Below are positions 20,703 to 31,112 of a stretch of DNA of 64,000 nt, piece by piece. Source of the DNA: Thraustochytrium sp. TN22 (Eukaryota > Sar > Bigyra > Thraustochytrida > Thraustochytriidae); the NCBI GenBank assembly GCA_013306675.1, contig JABLUY010000125.1, positions 42,814 through 106,813 on the forward strand. The letters are read 5' to 3'. The notes beneath the pieces are model-generated. The model saw nothing but the letters and a program-made list of their open reading frames with translations. It was not told the origin of the DNA and did not search any database. The translations under genes were made by a program, and so were the position numbers. The number at the start of each line of letters is the position of its first letter. The first letter of the stretch is position 1.

Positions 20703-22636
20703 GCGGGCGGTCCATCACGCGTCGTGCGTCGCAGGAGCGCAGCGACAGCCTGCGCAGCAACCGCAGCGCCATTGGCGCACCCCGGCGGCGCGGCCAGACG
20801 CCTTCGTACTTGCTGCCCACGACAACGTGGGCCTCCAAGCACCAGCCAGAGGAGACGGGCGCCGCCGGCGCGGGCGCCGCCCTGCGCGGCAACACGCGCA
20901 GTGTGAGCGCGACGCGGACCGGGCCGTCGCGGCTCACCGAGCCGCAGTCTCCCCACTTTAGCACGTCGCGCCGGTACCGGCGCGCCCCCGTGGCAGACAG
21001 CACGACGCTGGAGCTGGAGCGGTCAAAGCGCGAGCAGGAGGCGGCGCAGCGCGCGCGCGAGGAGGTGATTGCGCGCGCACATCGGCTCGCGAACGAGCCG
21101 CCTGCGCTCCTGGATCGGCCCGTGCTTACCAAGCCGGAGACGCCCGCCTTCACGACGAGCAAGCGCTTTGGCGCGAAGGAGATCCCGGAGGCCGGTGCCG
21201 CCAAGCGCGCGGCGCAGCAGAAGCGGCCCACGGCCGTGGGCAAGGGCCCGGTCAAGCTGACGCGCGCGTCGGGGCCCAAGTTCCAGACGGACCAGCGCAT
21301 CGCCGCGCGCCACGGCGGCAAGGACCCGCGCGACGCGGCGCCGGCCTTCCAATCCATGGCCTCGCTCGTGCACAACTTCTCGCACAAGACGCCGGCGCGC
21401 TTCCGCTACAAGAAGGAGGTGCAGCTGCCCAAGAAGGAGCCCATGCACCTTACCGAGCCCGTCGAGGTGCGCTTCCGTTCGGACGAGCGCATCCGGCCGC
21501 ACCACGTCAAGTCGCAGGCGGAGATCGAGGAGGAGGAGCTCAAGAGCCGCAAGCCCTTCAAGGCGCGCCCCCTCCCGGAGAACGTCCTGCACAGCAACGG
21601 CGAGCTCGGCGTGCCCAAGGTGGCCAAGAAGGCGCCCGTTGTGCCGCAGGAGCCCAAGTTCCTCACTGACGAGCGCATCACGCGCCGTCACCTCAACGAC
21701 CCGCTCCCCGAGCAGCAGCAGCAGCAGCAAGTCAAGACGCGCGCTCGCCGCGCCACGCTCGACGGCGCTTCCAGCGCTGAGCACGCTGCGCCCAAGCCCA
21801 AGCCAGAGCACGTGCGGCCTTTCCAGCTGCGCACGGACCTGCGCGCCGCGACGCGCCCGCTGACGCCGAGCTCGGTCAAGACCGACCCGGAGGTGAAGCC
21901 CTTCCACGCGCGGCCCATGCCGGACTTTAGCAAGCCGCCGCAGTTTGCCCTCGTCGAGCCGCGCGCGCACGCCGACGTGAAGCCGTTCGAGCTCGAGAGC
22001 TTGCGCCGCCACGAGGAGGCCGTGCGCAAGCGCGAGGAGGCGCTGCGTCGCGAGCAGGAGGAGGAGGAGCGCAAGCGCCACTTCAAGGCGCGCCCCATCA
22101 CTGTTCCGGTCAGCGAGCCGGCCGTGCTCGCCAGCGAGAAGCCGCTCACCGAGCCGCACACGCCCATGGCGCTGCGCCGTTCCATCGCCTACCGCGAGGA
22201 GCTCCAGATGCGCCTCGCTCGCGAGGCCGACGAGGAGCGCATGCGCCACCAGTTTAGGGCGCGCCACGTGCCCAAGAGCACGTACGGCAAGGGCTTCTCC
22301 CCCGTGCTCCCCGGCCGCGTCTCGGGCATCTGCGAGTTCAACCTCGAGAGCGACAACCGCGCCGAGCGCCGCCGCGAGTACGACCAGCGCGTCAACGAGA
22401 AGCTCCGCCTTCAGGAGGAGGAGAAGCTCCGCGAGCAGGAGCTCAAGCGCCTCCAGGAGGAGGAGGAGATCCGCGAGTACCGCAAGTCCCTCGTGACCAA
22501 GGCGCGGCCTCTGCCTACCCACGTGCGCTCTGGCGCCGTGCCCACCCACATGCCGACGCCGCCGCGCCTCACGCAGCCCGAGTCGCCCTTTCTCGTGACC
22601 AAGTCGCGCCTCGGCCCCAAGGACACTGTACACTAA
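19388..22636 (+). CDS. TPX2: TPX2-like spindle assembly factor
   Basis: A 1,082-residue protein related to TPX2, which activates Aurora A and nucleates spindle microtubules under RanGTP control. The N-terminus has YEFDCPQFTDFG (residues 27-38) followed by an acidic stretch and DNYF, matching the Aurora-binding YxxDAPxxFxxF...W/YF arrangement of TPX2. The middle is acidic, then Gln-rich (a 14-residue polyQ at about 20659-20700). The second half repeats an LTxPxxPxFxTxxR pattern (LTEPQSPHFSTSRR, LTKPETPAFTTSKR, LTEPVEVRFRSDER, LTQPESPFLVTKSR) and FKARPLP/FHARPMP motifs typical of TPX2 repeats, with charged helices between them (about 850-1010). It is longer than human TPX2 (about 750). The ATG at 19388 is the first in frame after a GC-rich leader. 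Confidence 0.85.
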
Positions 22637-22971
22637 TTGCGCGGACCTCTCAGCCAGCGCCTGCACCCCATGAATCCCTCTCCCTTCCTCTCTTTTCCTC
22701 TCGTGTCCTTCTTGCTTGTGCCCAAATCTCATCTTGACATCGTCGCATTCACATTCAACAGCAAAAGAAGATGATGGAGAGGGAAGGAGTGCTATCTCTG
22801 CAGATCGGTGGATGGATGGATGAATGGATCGATCGACTGCGCGCGCAGGAGAGAAGGCTCAGCGCGCGCAGGAGAGAAGGCTCAGCCCTACCTAGGACGG
22901 CCCTTGGGGGCCTACTAGCTAGCTAGGCAGTGTCGGGAAATGACGAAAGGCAACACAGGTGATGCGCTCGG
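22637..22971. other. Convergent intergenic region with short repeats
   Basis: 335 bases between TPX2 (+) and a small gene (-). It contains GGATGGATG units (about 22808-22830), two direct copies of GCGCGCAGGAGAGAAGGCTCA (about 22840-22885) and a CTAGCTAGCTAG run at 22913-22925. No gene. Confidence 0.6.
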
Positions 22972-23631
22972 TCAATTGATACTTGCTCGTCGCATGTGCA
23001 CATGCGCCGCAGGTGGGGCCTGGCCAAGACGCTCCTTGGTGCGTTGGACCTCCTCCTGGAGCTTGGCCTTGCGCACCTTGTCCGCAATCGCGGAAGAGTG
23101 CACCCGTAGACGCTCCCAGTTCTGGTATTCGTTCGAGCCACGCACGAAGTTCTTGGCTTGAGCGCCGCTTGAACGGGTCTGCATGCGGTTCACCACCGCC
23201 TGAGCAATCGAGAAGCGCCGCAGATTATTGTCAATCGATTCCTCCACGTTCTCGCTCATGGTATGAAACTCCCTCAGATTGTGGAAGAGGTCGCGCTGGC
23301 TGCGTCGCACATCCATCACCGACGTCTGCAGCGCCGCGAGGGAGCCCCGGCGCATGGCGGCTGCGCCCGTGCGCTGGATCTCCTCGAAGGCCTCATCAAC
23401 GTTGCCGGCCGCGACGCCGTCCAGGAACGCCTTGGCGCGCTCCCCGGGCGACTTGGGCGAGGTCACCGCAGCGAAGCGCTCGCCTGTCTTGATGTCATCC
23501 ACCTTTCGCGACACCGAGCGCGTAGAAGTTGGCGACGTCGGCGACGTCGGCGACCGCCCGATTGCCTTGATCTGCAGGTCCATGCCGCGGCTAGCGCCAA
23601 GCTCCTCGCGTCCCGCCCCGGCGGACGCCAT
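22972..23631 (-). CDS. Small predicted helical protein, unknown
   Basis: A 219-residue protein from the ATG at 23631. I do not recognise the family. The N-terminus has short Ser-Pro repeats (SPTSPTSPTSTRSVSR, residues about 27-43), likely phosphorylation sites. From about residue 60 it is predicted to be mostly helical: GERAKAFLDGVAAGNVDEAFEEIQR, then a region rich in heptad-like hydrophobics (LFHNLREFHTMSENVEESIDNNLRRF). It ends in a charged helix (KVRKAKLQEEVQRTKERL) suggestive of a coiled coil. No signal peptide or membrane segment. Balanced amino-acid composition and a clear stop argue that it is a real gene. Confidence 0.6.
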   Translation of the reverse strand: MASAGAGREELGASRGMDLQIKAIGRSPTSPTSPTSTRSVSRKVDDIKTGERFAAVTSPKSPGERAKAFLDGVAAGNVDEAFEEIQRTGAAAMRRGSLAALQTSVMDVRRSQRDLFHNLREFHTMSENVEESIDNNLRRFSIAQAVVNRMQTRSSGAQAKNFVRGSNEYQNWERLRVHSSAIADKVRKAKLQEEVQRTKERLGQAPPAAHVHMRRASIN

Positions 23632-24393
23632 CCTCCTTTTTCGCTTTCGCCCCCCTCGAACAAGCGGCGATGCAGCGCGCGTAGCGCAAGAATGTCGAGA
23701 GAAGTCTGCTCGCCTAGCTCAGCCGGCTCAGCCTGCTCGTCTGGATCAGCTTGCTCGCCTGTCGCAAACCTTCCCGGCTACTCTCTGGCTGAGCCCCGCA
23801 TTGCGGTGTGTCGCACCATGATGGCCGCGGGAAGCTCTGGTTCTCCAAACCACAGCTCCTGCACTGCAATTTTGGCACGTAACGAACACGTGTGTACCAG
23901 GGTTGCGACCAAGTTTTTTTTTTCCAAGTGCCGTAGTGCAGGGCCACCGGGACGTGTCAAGCGTCTGTGATTCCATACTTGTCGATACCACCACCGTTCA
24001 CGTGGCCGTGGCGACCATGACTGTAGTGGGGCTGCACAACTACTGTGGCGCCCTTCACTTTGCACAACGACAACACGCCCTTGCCTCCGATTAATCGAGT
24101 CAAACTTGATCGGCGGCCAGCGTGCGGTGGCTTACCTCGCGTTCGGACTGTACCTGCCGCACCTGTCGATGCAATGTCCATCATTTTGTTGTTGTTGTTG
24201 TTGTCGTTTGGAATCAGCTGACCTCAAGTTCGGACTACACTTGCGGCAGCGGCAATTTGGGGATGTACCTGTCGACGAAATGTCCATCCTTTTGTTGTTG
24301 TTGTTGTTGTTGCTTTTCAATCGATCGGCTGAGCCGCTTGCAGAGTCTGTGTTTTCAGTTTTAGTTTTCTGGTCTGGTAAAAGAGAAAGAAGC
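23632..24393. other. Intergenic region downstream of TAF1
   Basis: 760 bases between the TAF1 stop (24394) and the start of the small minus-strand gene (23631). It has lower GC than the coding flanks, a T run at about 23913-23921 and a degenerate two-copy element described separately. No open frame with coding character. Confidence 0.5.
24144..24318. repeat. Two-copy element with TTG runs
   Basis: Two diverged copies (about 24144-24209 and 24230-24318) share CGGACT, a TGTACCTG(C/T)CG stretch, ATGTCCATC and a terminal run of TTG triplets. On the TAF1 strand this is downstream of the stop, so it would appear in the 3' UTR as CAA runs. Confidence 0.65.
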
Positions 24394-27300
24394 TTAGATA
24401 ATTTCCTCCTCCTCTTCTTCCTCGACCTCAACGGCGTTGTTGAGCTCGATATTGAAGAGATCGCTGGTGGCCTCCGGGCTGGGCACCGGGAGCGGCGTGG
24501 TGCCGGGCCCAGGGGAAGGCGAGGGCAGCGGGAAGGAAGACATGCCGGGGGAGGGGCTGGGCTTGGGCATGTCCGGGCTGGGGCTTGGCGAGGCTGAAAT
24601 GTTGCTGAAGAAGTCATTGCCCGGCGTGGCGGAGGGCGCGGCCATGTCGTCGGCGAAGGGGTCGAAACTGTTCATGGAGCTCTGCGAGACGAGCTGCGGC
24701 TTGTTCGAGGACGAAAAGCTGGCGCCGGCCGCGCCTGGAATGGAGGTGGGCGGCTTGGACATGTTCTTGAAGAGGGAGTTCGTCTTGCGGCGCTTGGCAG
24801 GCTGCGCGACAGGCGCAGCCGCGGCGGGCGCCTCCGAGTGAGCGCCGTCAGACTCGACGACCTGCTTCTCGATCTGCGCGTAGGTGTCTGCCTCGCGGGC
24901 AAAGTGATCCTCGGCGGTGGTCTTGAGGAGGCGCGCCTTGCGCGTGATCTCGTTTTCCGCGCCATTGAAGGTGGCAGAGTTGTTTACCATGAGCTGGAGG
25001 TCGTTCAAAAAATCGGCGCGCGAGCTGTACTGGAGGCCCTCCATCTTGGCCTTCATGCGGTTGAGGTACATGGGCTTCTTGATGACATCGTAGTACTGGG
25101 GGATTTGGATCTTGTTGACCTTCTTTTGGAAGATGGCAGCCTCGGGCATCTTGTACAGCTGCTGCCAGACGAGCAGGAGCTTCTCGTTGAGGTCGGCGAT
25201 GGGTCCAACGCGGCGTGTGCCACCACGCTTCTGACGCTTGCTGGACTTGCTGCCGCCGTCGCCTCCGCCTCCGCCGCCGCCGCCGCCGCCGCCGCCCTCG
25301 CGCTGACGCTTGCGCTGCTGCAAGAAGCTCTTGACGCCGGTGCGATTGCTGATGCGACTGACGGGCAGGGCCTGGCTGCTGCTGTTCATGATGGTGAGCT
25401 TGAGCCCCTTCATCTTGACCTGGTCGTTGTCCTTGAGTTCGACGTAGCTCAAGGGGCAGATCTTCGCGTTGCTGACGTGGCCGGGCAAGGAGCAGGTCCG
25501 GTAGCGCTTCTGGTCGCCCTCGCAACTGATCGAAAGCGGCCACTCTGGCCCGTACTTGCGGCGGTTGGCCTGGTACTCCTCGTAGCGCCTCTTGCCCTCA
25601 ATGCGGTCGTGCTCGGTGATCTTGGGCGCCGGCACGACGCGCGAGCGCGCCTTGCTGTCGAGCGCCGGGCGGATCATGCGGCGGGAGCTCTCGAGCACAT
25701 CATCGCGGCGTTTGATCTCCTCCCGCACCTGCCGCACGACGTCGGCCGACTTGATGTAAACGACGCTGACCTCAGTGTCGCCGTTGGGGAGGTTGGTAAT
25801 GACGGTACGGCGCACGATCTGCAATTTTTGCGACGGAGGCGGCTGGCCCGGCAAAGTCTCCGGGATTTGGCGCAGCTTGGCGCGTGCCTCGGCGGCCTTG
25901 AGGATCTCTTCGGTCTTGCGCTTCTCGTCCTCGCTCGGCTTGTTGTTGGACAGCATCTTCGTGAAGAGCTCAAGCTGGTGCTCCTCTCCCTGACTCTTGC
26001 CACCCGGCCCGCCCTTGTCATTGCCGCCCATGCCACCGCCCGCCTGCGACGGATTAGCCAGACTCTGCTTGAAAAGATCCAGGCCGGCGTCGCCGCCGTC
26101 GTCGCTGTCGTCGCTCTCGTCCGAGTCATCGTCCGAGTCCGTGCTCTTGGTGGCCTTCTTGGACGCCTTGCCGGCGGCTTTGACGTTGGCGTTGGCGCTG
26201 GCATTGGCATTGGCCTCGGCCGTGGCCTTGACCTTGGCGTTGCCATCGGCGGCCTTCTTCGTCTTCTTGGCGTCCTTGGCCGCCACCGCGTCGCCCCCCT
26301 CGTTGACACTGCTGGCGTCCGAGTCGTCCGAGTCGTCCGAGTCCGAGTCGCTGTCGAGATCCTCCAGAATCGCCTTGTCCTCCTGCTCCTGTTTGGCCGT
26401 GGTCTTGCCGTCGGCATCCTTGGTCTTGGCACCGCCGTCCTCGTCCTCGTCCTCATCTTCGTTCTCGTTGTCATCCTCGTCTTCATTCTCGTCATCGTCG
26501 TCGTCGTCGTCGTCATCATCATCGGCGTCGTCGTCGGCGTCCTCACCGTCGGCATCTTCGCCGTCCGCGCCGGCGCCGTCTGCGCCGGCGCCGTCCTTCG
26601 CCTTCTTGCGCTGCAGACGGCGCTGGGCCTTCTTGCGCGCCTTGCGCTCGCGGCGCTTCTCCTCCTCCTGCACGTAAGCGGGCGGCTCGTGCTGGCTGAT
26701 GGCCTTGATCTGGTTCTCGAAGAGCGCGTTGACGCGCTTCTGCACAACGTCGCGCTCGCGAATGTCCTTCTCCGTGAGCTTGGGCGCGTTACGCGCGAAC
26801 TTGGAAAGGACCGTGAGGAAGATGTCGTCCCCGGGCCCGCCAAAGCCGCCATACGCGGAGGCGTACTCCTCGACGAGCATGATGCGGTCCCAGCGGTCGA
26901 GGAGCTCGATCTCCTCCTTGTCGTGGCCGAAGATGGAGAGGATCTTCGCGCCGGCCTCGAGCGTGAGGCCGCGCAGATCGCGCTCGGTGCCGCCGTAGCG
27001 GTCGCTGCGCTTCTTCTTCTCCTCCTTATCCTGCTGGCGATCCTCGGCGTCGGCCTGCTTGACGGCGCTGAGCGCGGCAGCCGTGGCAGCGGCGCCCGCG
27101 TTGAGGCGGTGGCGGAACTTGTTGCGCGCGCCCTTGCGGATCGAGCCCTCGATCGACTCCGGCAGATAACTGATGGCCTCGTTGCGGCCGGACGGGTTGC
27201 CGAGGCCCATGAGCTTGAGCTTGGGCTGCTCCGCCTGGCGGTTGTTTAGGTAGCTCTGCGTCAGGTACCAGGGCGTGAGCTGCAGCTCATCAACGACGAA

Positions 27301-30264
27301 CTGCGCGGCACGCAGCTCTTCCTGGGCCGCGGCCGGGAGCTCGTTGCGCTGGTGCGCGATGTCGCGCTCGTGCTGAGAGCCCTCCACGACACCGGCCGTG
27401 CCACCGGAGCGCACAGCCTCTCTGAGCGCAAAGGCGGCGCGCTCCTTGAGGTGGTAAAAGTCCATGAGCACGGCCTGCGCGTGCATGACGCGCGTCACCT
27501 CGCACATGGCCGTGTGCACAATATTCATGTCGCGCAGCTTCTGCAGGCCGGCCTGCAGGCTCTCGTACTGGCACATGCCCGGGCCCGAGATCTTGTCGCG
27601 CAGGTCGTCCAGGTTGCTGGCCGCCTCCGGGTTGAGGACGACCTTGTTCCGGTTCACATGCGCGACGCGCTTGATGGACTTTTGCACGATGGCCGGCGCG
27701 ATGAGGGTGAACATGCCCTCGAGCGTCTTGGAGTCCAAGGCCACCTGCAGGTGCGTGTTGCGCTTGCGCTGCTCGCGGTTGAAGCGACGAATGATCTGGT
27801 AGTCCACGAACCAATCCAAAAAGTCGCGCATCTTGGCGCGCTTGTTGGCGCGCGTCTCGGCCGTGCCCGGGTGGAAGACCTCGCGCTGCGGCTCGGTCTG
27901 GCCCACCAGGTAGAGCGACTTGATGTTGCGAATGTAGACCTCCTCCTTGAAGCCGCCCTCGGCGCCGGGCCCCGGCGCGGCGCCCTTGGCCCGCTTGGGC
28001 CGCACGAGCAAAAAGTCCGTCTTGCTCACCTCGTGCTCGCATACCGGCGCCACGATGAGGTCGTTCACGATGGATGGATAAATCTCCTTGGGCCGCAGAA
28101 TCGCAAAAAACGGCGAGCGGTCGCCCGGCTGCAGCACCACGGTGCGCCCACCGCCCGGCGGCGCCGGCGGGATGAAGCTGTCCTCTGTAGGCTTGTCAGC
28201 CTGGTAAAAGTTGCACAACATCGACGCCATGCCCACGTTGCACAGGAGCGGCGGCCGCTCCTCCATGTACTCGAAAAGGCAGACGGCGCCCGTGGCGCCG
28301 CTAATGTCGGCGCGCGTCCAGTGGTTGCGATTCTGGCGGATGCCGCCGCCCACGCCCGCGGTAATGCCACCCGGCTTGCTGAGCTCCAGCGGCGCTGTGG
28401 GTTCCATCATGAGCTCGGGCCGGTGCAACCGGCGCGCGTCCAGCGTCTTGAGCTCCGGCTTGTACTCCTGCACGATGATCTTGGGCGGGATGTTGGGCAG
28501 GCGGCGGCACCGCAGCCGCTCGCTGATGCCGCGGCCCATCTCGTTGTTGCTCTCATTCTTCTCATCGATGAAGCGGAAGTAGCCGTTCACGCGCAGCTTG
28601 GTGCGCCGCTCGTCCTTACTGATCTTCTTGAGCTGCTTGAGACCCAGGGATCCCTTCTCGAAGACCTCCTTCTTCTTCTTTTCCACCACCATGAACTCGC
28701 GCGCCAACACGGCGCCCGGCCGCACGTCATTGCCGTAGGCATCCACGATCTCCTCGCGCGTCAGGCAGCCGGTGTCGTTGGCAGACTTGACCAGGGGCGC
28801 GCCGAACGACGTGTCGATCACCACGCGGTCGTCCAGCAGACTCTCATCCCAGCACACCTGGTCCAGCCACACGCACGACGCCAACTCCTGGTTCATGGGC
28901 GTGCGCAGCCGCTTCTCGATCGCCAGGTCCTCGGCGCGCAGCTTGGGCGCCTCGGCCACCAAAGGATCGTCCACGAGGGCGCCCCAGGCGCCTCCGCCCG
29001 CGGCAGCGGCGGGCTGCGCGGCGGCCGCGGCGGCCGCGACCACCGGTTGCGCGGCGCTCGCCGCAACCGCCTTGGCACCGTTCGCAGGTGCGGTCGCGGC
29101 GCCGCCCGTCCAATCAATGTCGTCGTCCTCGTCGTCCGAGTCCTCCTCCATGGCGTCCGGCTTCTTGGCCTCGGTGCTCGCAGCGCCGTTGCCCGCCGGC
29201 TTGGAGGCTGCGCTGCTGGGCGAGGCCTTGATCACGACCTTGGGGACGCCGTTGGCGCCCTTGGCCGCGTCCGCCGCCGCCGCCGCCGCCGCCGCGCCGC
29301 CCACCGGCCGGATCATCTCGTCCACCGTCAACATCTTCACCGCGGGCTTCTTGCCGCCGTCCTTGCCCTTGGTTGGCGACTTGGGTGGTGGCGACTTGGA
29401 CGACTTGGCCGGTGCGCCTGGATCCTGCGGCGACTGCTGCGGTGGACGCGTCGCAGACGACGCGGACGCCTGCACAGTCGCGGCGACCGGGCCGTTGTCC
29501 GTCGTGGCCCTTGCAACCTCCGACTCGTCGTCCTCCTCTTCACCCCACGCGATGGCATTCTCCCAAGCTGTGTCGATGACAGCCGCGACGGAGTCGCGCT
29601 TGGGCGCCGCGCTCCCGGCGCTCGCGCCGGGCGGCGCCACCACGCCGCCCAGGAGGCTCACGGGCAGCTCGCTCGCAAGCGGCTCCGTGCCGCTGGAGGA
29701 CGACGAGCTGCGGTCCGACAGAGGCCGGGGAGCACCGCCGTCGGAGGCAGCGAGGGTCGCGGCCCCGGACTTGGTGCCGGCAACGGCCGCCGCATCCTCG
29801 GCGCGGTCCGCGTACGAGGAGTTGTCCGAGTCCGAGTCGTCCTCGCCGTCCGAGACATCCTCGAGGATGTGGCCCACCTCGAGCTGCTCCGCCGGCGTGC
29901 CCATGAGCGAGAAGCCGACCGAGTGGCAGAGCACCTGCACGCGCTCCAGCGCCTCTCGCTCCCACGCCTCCTCGTCCACCTTGACGGTGCGCTTGTTGCG
30001 CTTGGCGGCGGCGCCCTGCGCCACTAGCGGGTGCTGCTTGCCAGTTTCTGGCGGAAGCAGCGTCGAGAACCGCAGCATGGCGCCGTCCGCCGAGTCCACG
30101 AGCTTCGGGAAGCGCTGCAGCGCCTCGCGGCCCATGCGCTGCACCTCCTCCTCCGTGAACCTGCTCATGATCCCGCGCGGCGCATGCCGGTTGTCATCTC
30201 GCGACGGGGCGGGCCCGCTGTTGTTCGCCGCGCGGCCCGCGGCCGTCCACCGCGCCAGAGACAT
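24394..30264 (-). CDS. TAF1: TFIID subunit TAF1
   Basis: Largest subunit of TFIID, the general transcription factor that binds core promoters. One intronless frame of 1,956 residues. Start ATG at 30264; a second ATG at 30168 (MSRFTEEEVQRMG) is also plausible because the preceding 32 residues are unlike family sequence. Order: acidic N-terminus (GHILEDVSDGEDDSD, about residue 125); the conserved central DUF3591/HAT-like domain (about 490-1090, with FRFIDEKNE and LHRPELMMEPTAPLEL); long acidic Asp/Glu tracts (about 1230-1310); a CCHC-type knuckle (YRTCSLPGHVSNAKICPL, about residue 1588); and one bromodomain (about 1690-1800, with IPQYYDVIKKPMYLNRM and NSATFNGAEN). Animal TAF1 has two bromodomains and yeast none, so one is an intermediate layout. 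The C-terminus is Ser/Pro-rich then acidic. Confidence 0.95.
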   Translation of the reverse strand: MSLARWTAAGRAANNSGPAPSRDDNRHAPRGIMSRFTEEEVQRMGREALQRFPKLVDSADGAMLRFSTLLPPETGKQHPLVAQGAAAKRNKRTVKVDEEAWEREALERVQVLCHSVGFSLMGTPAEQLEVGHILEDVSDGEDDSDSDNSSYADRAEDAAAVAGTKSGAATLAASDGGAPRPLSDRSSSSSSGTEPLASELPVSLLGGVVAPPGASAGSAAPKRDSVAAVIDTAWENAIAWGEEEDDESEVARATTDNGPVAATVQASASSATRPPQQSPQDPGAPAKSSKSPPPKSPTKGKDGGKKPAVKMLTVDEMIRPVGGAAAAAAAADAAKGANGVPKVVIKASPSSAASKPAGNGAASTEAKKPDAMEEDSDDEDDDIDWTGGAATAPANGAKAVAASAAQPVVAAAAAAAQPAAAAGGGAWGALVDDPLVAEAPKLRAEDLAIEKRLRTPMNQELASCVWLDQVCWDESLLDDRVVIDTSFGAPLVKSANDTGCLTREEIVDAYGNDVRPGAVLAREFMVVEKKKKEVFEKGSLGLKQLKKISKDERRTKLRVNGYFRFIDEKNESNNEMGRGISERLRCRRLPNIPPKIIVQEYKPELKTLDARRLHRPELMMEPTAPLELSKPGGITAGVGGGIRQNRNHWTRADISGATGAVCLFEYMEERPPLLCNVGMASMLCNFYQADKPTEDSFIPPAPPGGGRTVVLQPGDRSPFFAILRPKEIYPSIVNDLIVAPVCEHEVSKTDFLLVRPKRAKGAAPGPGAEGGFKEEVYIRNIKSLYLVGQTEPQREVFHPGTAETRANKRAKMRDFLDWFVDYQIIRRFNREQRKRNTHLQVALDSKTLEGMFTLIAPAIVQKSIKRVAHVNRNKVVLNPEAASNLDDLRDKISGPGMCQYESLQAGLQKLRDMNIVHTAMCEVTRVMHAQAVLMDFYHLKERAAFALREAVRSGGTAGVVEGSQHERDIAHQRNELPAAAQEELRAAQFVVDELQLTPWYLTQSYLNNRQAEQPKLKLMGLGNPSGRNEAISYLPESIEGSIRKGARNKFRHRLNAGAAATAAALSAVKQADAEDRQQDKEEKKKRSDRYGGTERDLRGLTLEAGAKILSIFGHDKEEIELLDRWDRIMLVEEYASAYGGFGGPGDDIFLTVLSKFARNAPKLTEKDIRERDVVQKRVNALFENQIKAISQHEPPAYVQEEEKRRERKARKKAQRRLQRKKAKDGAGADGAGADGEDADGEDADDDADDDDDDDDDDDENEDEDDNENEDEDEDEDGGAKTKDADGKTTAKQEQEDKAILEDLDSDSDSDDSDDSDASSVNEGGDAVAAKDAKKTKKAADGNAKVKATAEANANASANANVKAAGKASKKATKSTDSDDDSDESDDSDDGGDAGLDLFKQSLANPSQAGGGMGGNDKGGPGGKSQGEEHQLELFTKMLSNNKPSEDEKRKTEEILKAAEARAKLRQIPETLPGQPPPSQKLQIVRRTVITNLPNGDTEVSVVYIKSADVVRQVREEIKRRDDVLESSRRMIRPALDSKARSRVVPAPKITEHDRIEGKRRYEEYQANRRKYGPEWPLSISCEGDQKRYRTCSLPGHVSNAKICPLSYVELKDNDQVKMKGLKLTIMNSSSQALPVSRISNRTGVKSFLQQRKRQREGGGGGGGGGGGGDGGSKSSKRQKRGGTRRVGPIADLNEKLLLVWQQLYKMPEAAIFQKKVNKIQIPQYYDVIKKPMYLNRMKAKMEGLQYSSRADFLNDLQLMVNNSATFNGAENEITRKARLLKTTAEDHFAREADTYAQIEKQVVESDGAHSEAPAAAAPVAQPAKRRKTNSLFKNMSKPPTSIPGAAGASFSSSNKPQLVSQSSMNSFDPFADDMAAPSATPGNDFFSNISASPSPSPDMPKPSPSPGMSSFPLPSPSPGPGTTPLPVPSPEATSDLFNIELNNAVEVEEEEEEEII

Positions 30265-30408
30265 GGCCGCCGCCCGCGCGCGCGCGCGCGCCGCGCGCGC
30301 GCCCGCGCCCGCTGCGCCTCTCGCGCGCGCCCTGGCCCGCCGACGCCGCCGCCGCGCGGCGCCGCCGGCCGGGCTGCTGGCGCGCCGACTGCCGACCGCG
30401 CGGCCGCT

Positions 30409-30449
<41 letters not shown>

Positions 30450-31112
30450 GCGCGCGCCGCCGCCGCCGCCGCCGCGCCGATCTGCTCCAACTCCAACTCG
30501 CGCCGCGCCTTTTTCAAAATCGCCTTCCGGACGCGCCCAGGGTTTCGGACGCCCTTTCGGACGCCGTTCCGCGGCCGAGCCGCCGCCGTTCCGCCGCCAC
30601 ATCAGCTGCGAAGCGCGCCGCTTCCTCGTCTCCTCGTTCGAGCGCGAGCTGCCTCGGGCTGGCTGGCTGCGCAGGAGCGACCGCTGGCAGGCGCGACTGC
30701 AAGCAAGTGAATGATCCTGGCCAAGGACGAGCTTTTGAGTCTGCCTCTGGTGCGGACGCCACGCGCAGAATTTTTCGCTGCGCATACGGATCCCATCACT
30801 GGGCTCTGAGCCGTGCCGCGCGCTCCCTCCCTCGCCCCCGCCTCCGCCTCTCTTGGCGGCGGCGACCGCGGGCGAGTCGGCCGGCGGGTCGCTGGCGAGG
30901 CGAGCTTCTCCACGCGCGACCTGCTCACCTATTTGGACAACGGCCATTACGACGTGGTCAACATCGTTGCGTTGCCCAAATCACCCTCCGGACTCACTGA
31001 TCATCAAACCAGAAACAGAAAAATCTTCCAATGACATCAAACATCTTCAATCAAACATTTCCAAAGACATCAAACATCTTCAATCAAACAATACCAGCGG
31101 CGCAAGAAGAGC
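30265..31112. other. Intergenic region with duplicated flank
   Basis: Promoter side of TAF1 and 3' side of the family gene at 31113. Roughly 30745-31112 is homologous to 33610-33927, next to the second family copy. A part at about 30640-30710 resembles 35035-35105. The shared block includes a plus-strand frame reading RDLLTYLDNGHYDVVNIV here. The 30265-30480 part is extremely GC-rich with no gene. Confidence 0.6.

Noticed and set aside
24838-30027. Plus-strand frames of about 800-890 codons (24838-27249, 27352-30027) opposite TAF1
   Set aside because: Compositional shadows. TAF1 on the other strand has clear family motifs through the same bases.
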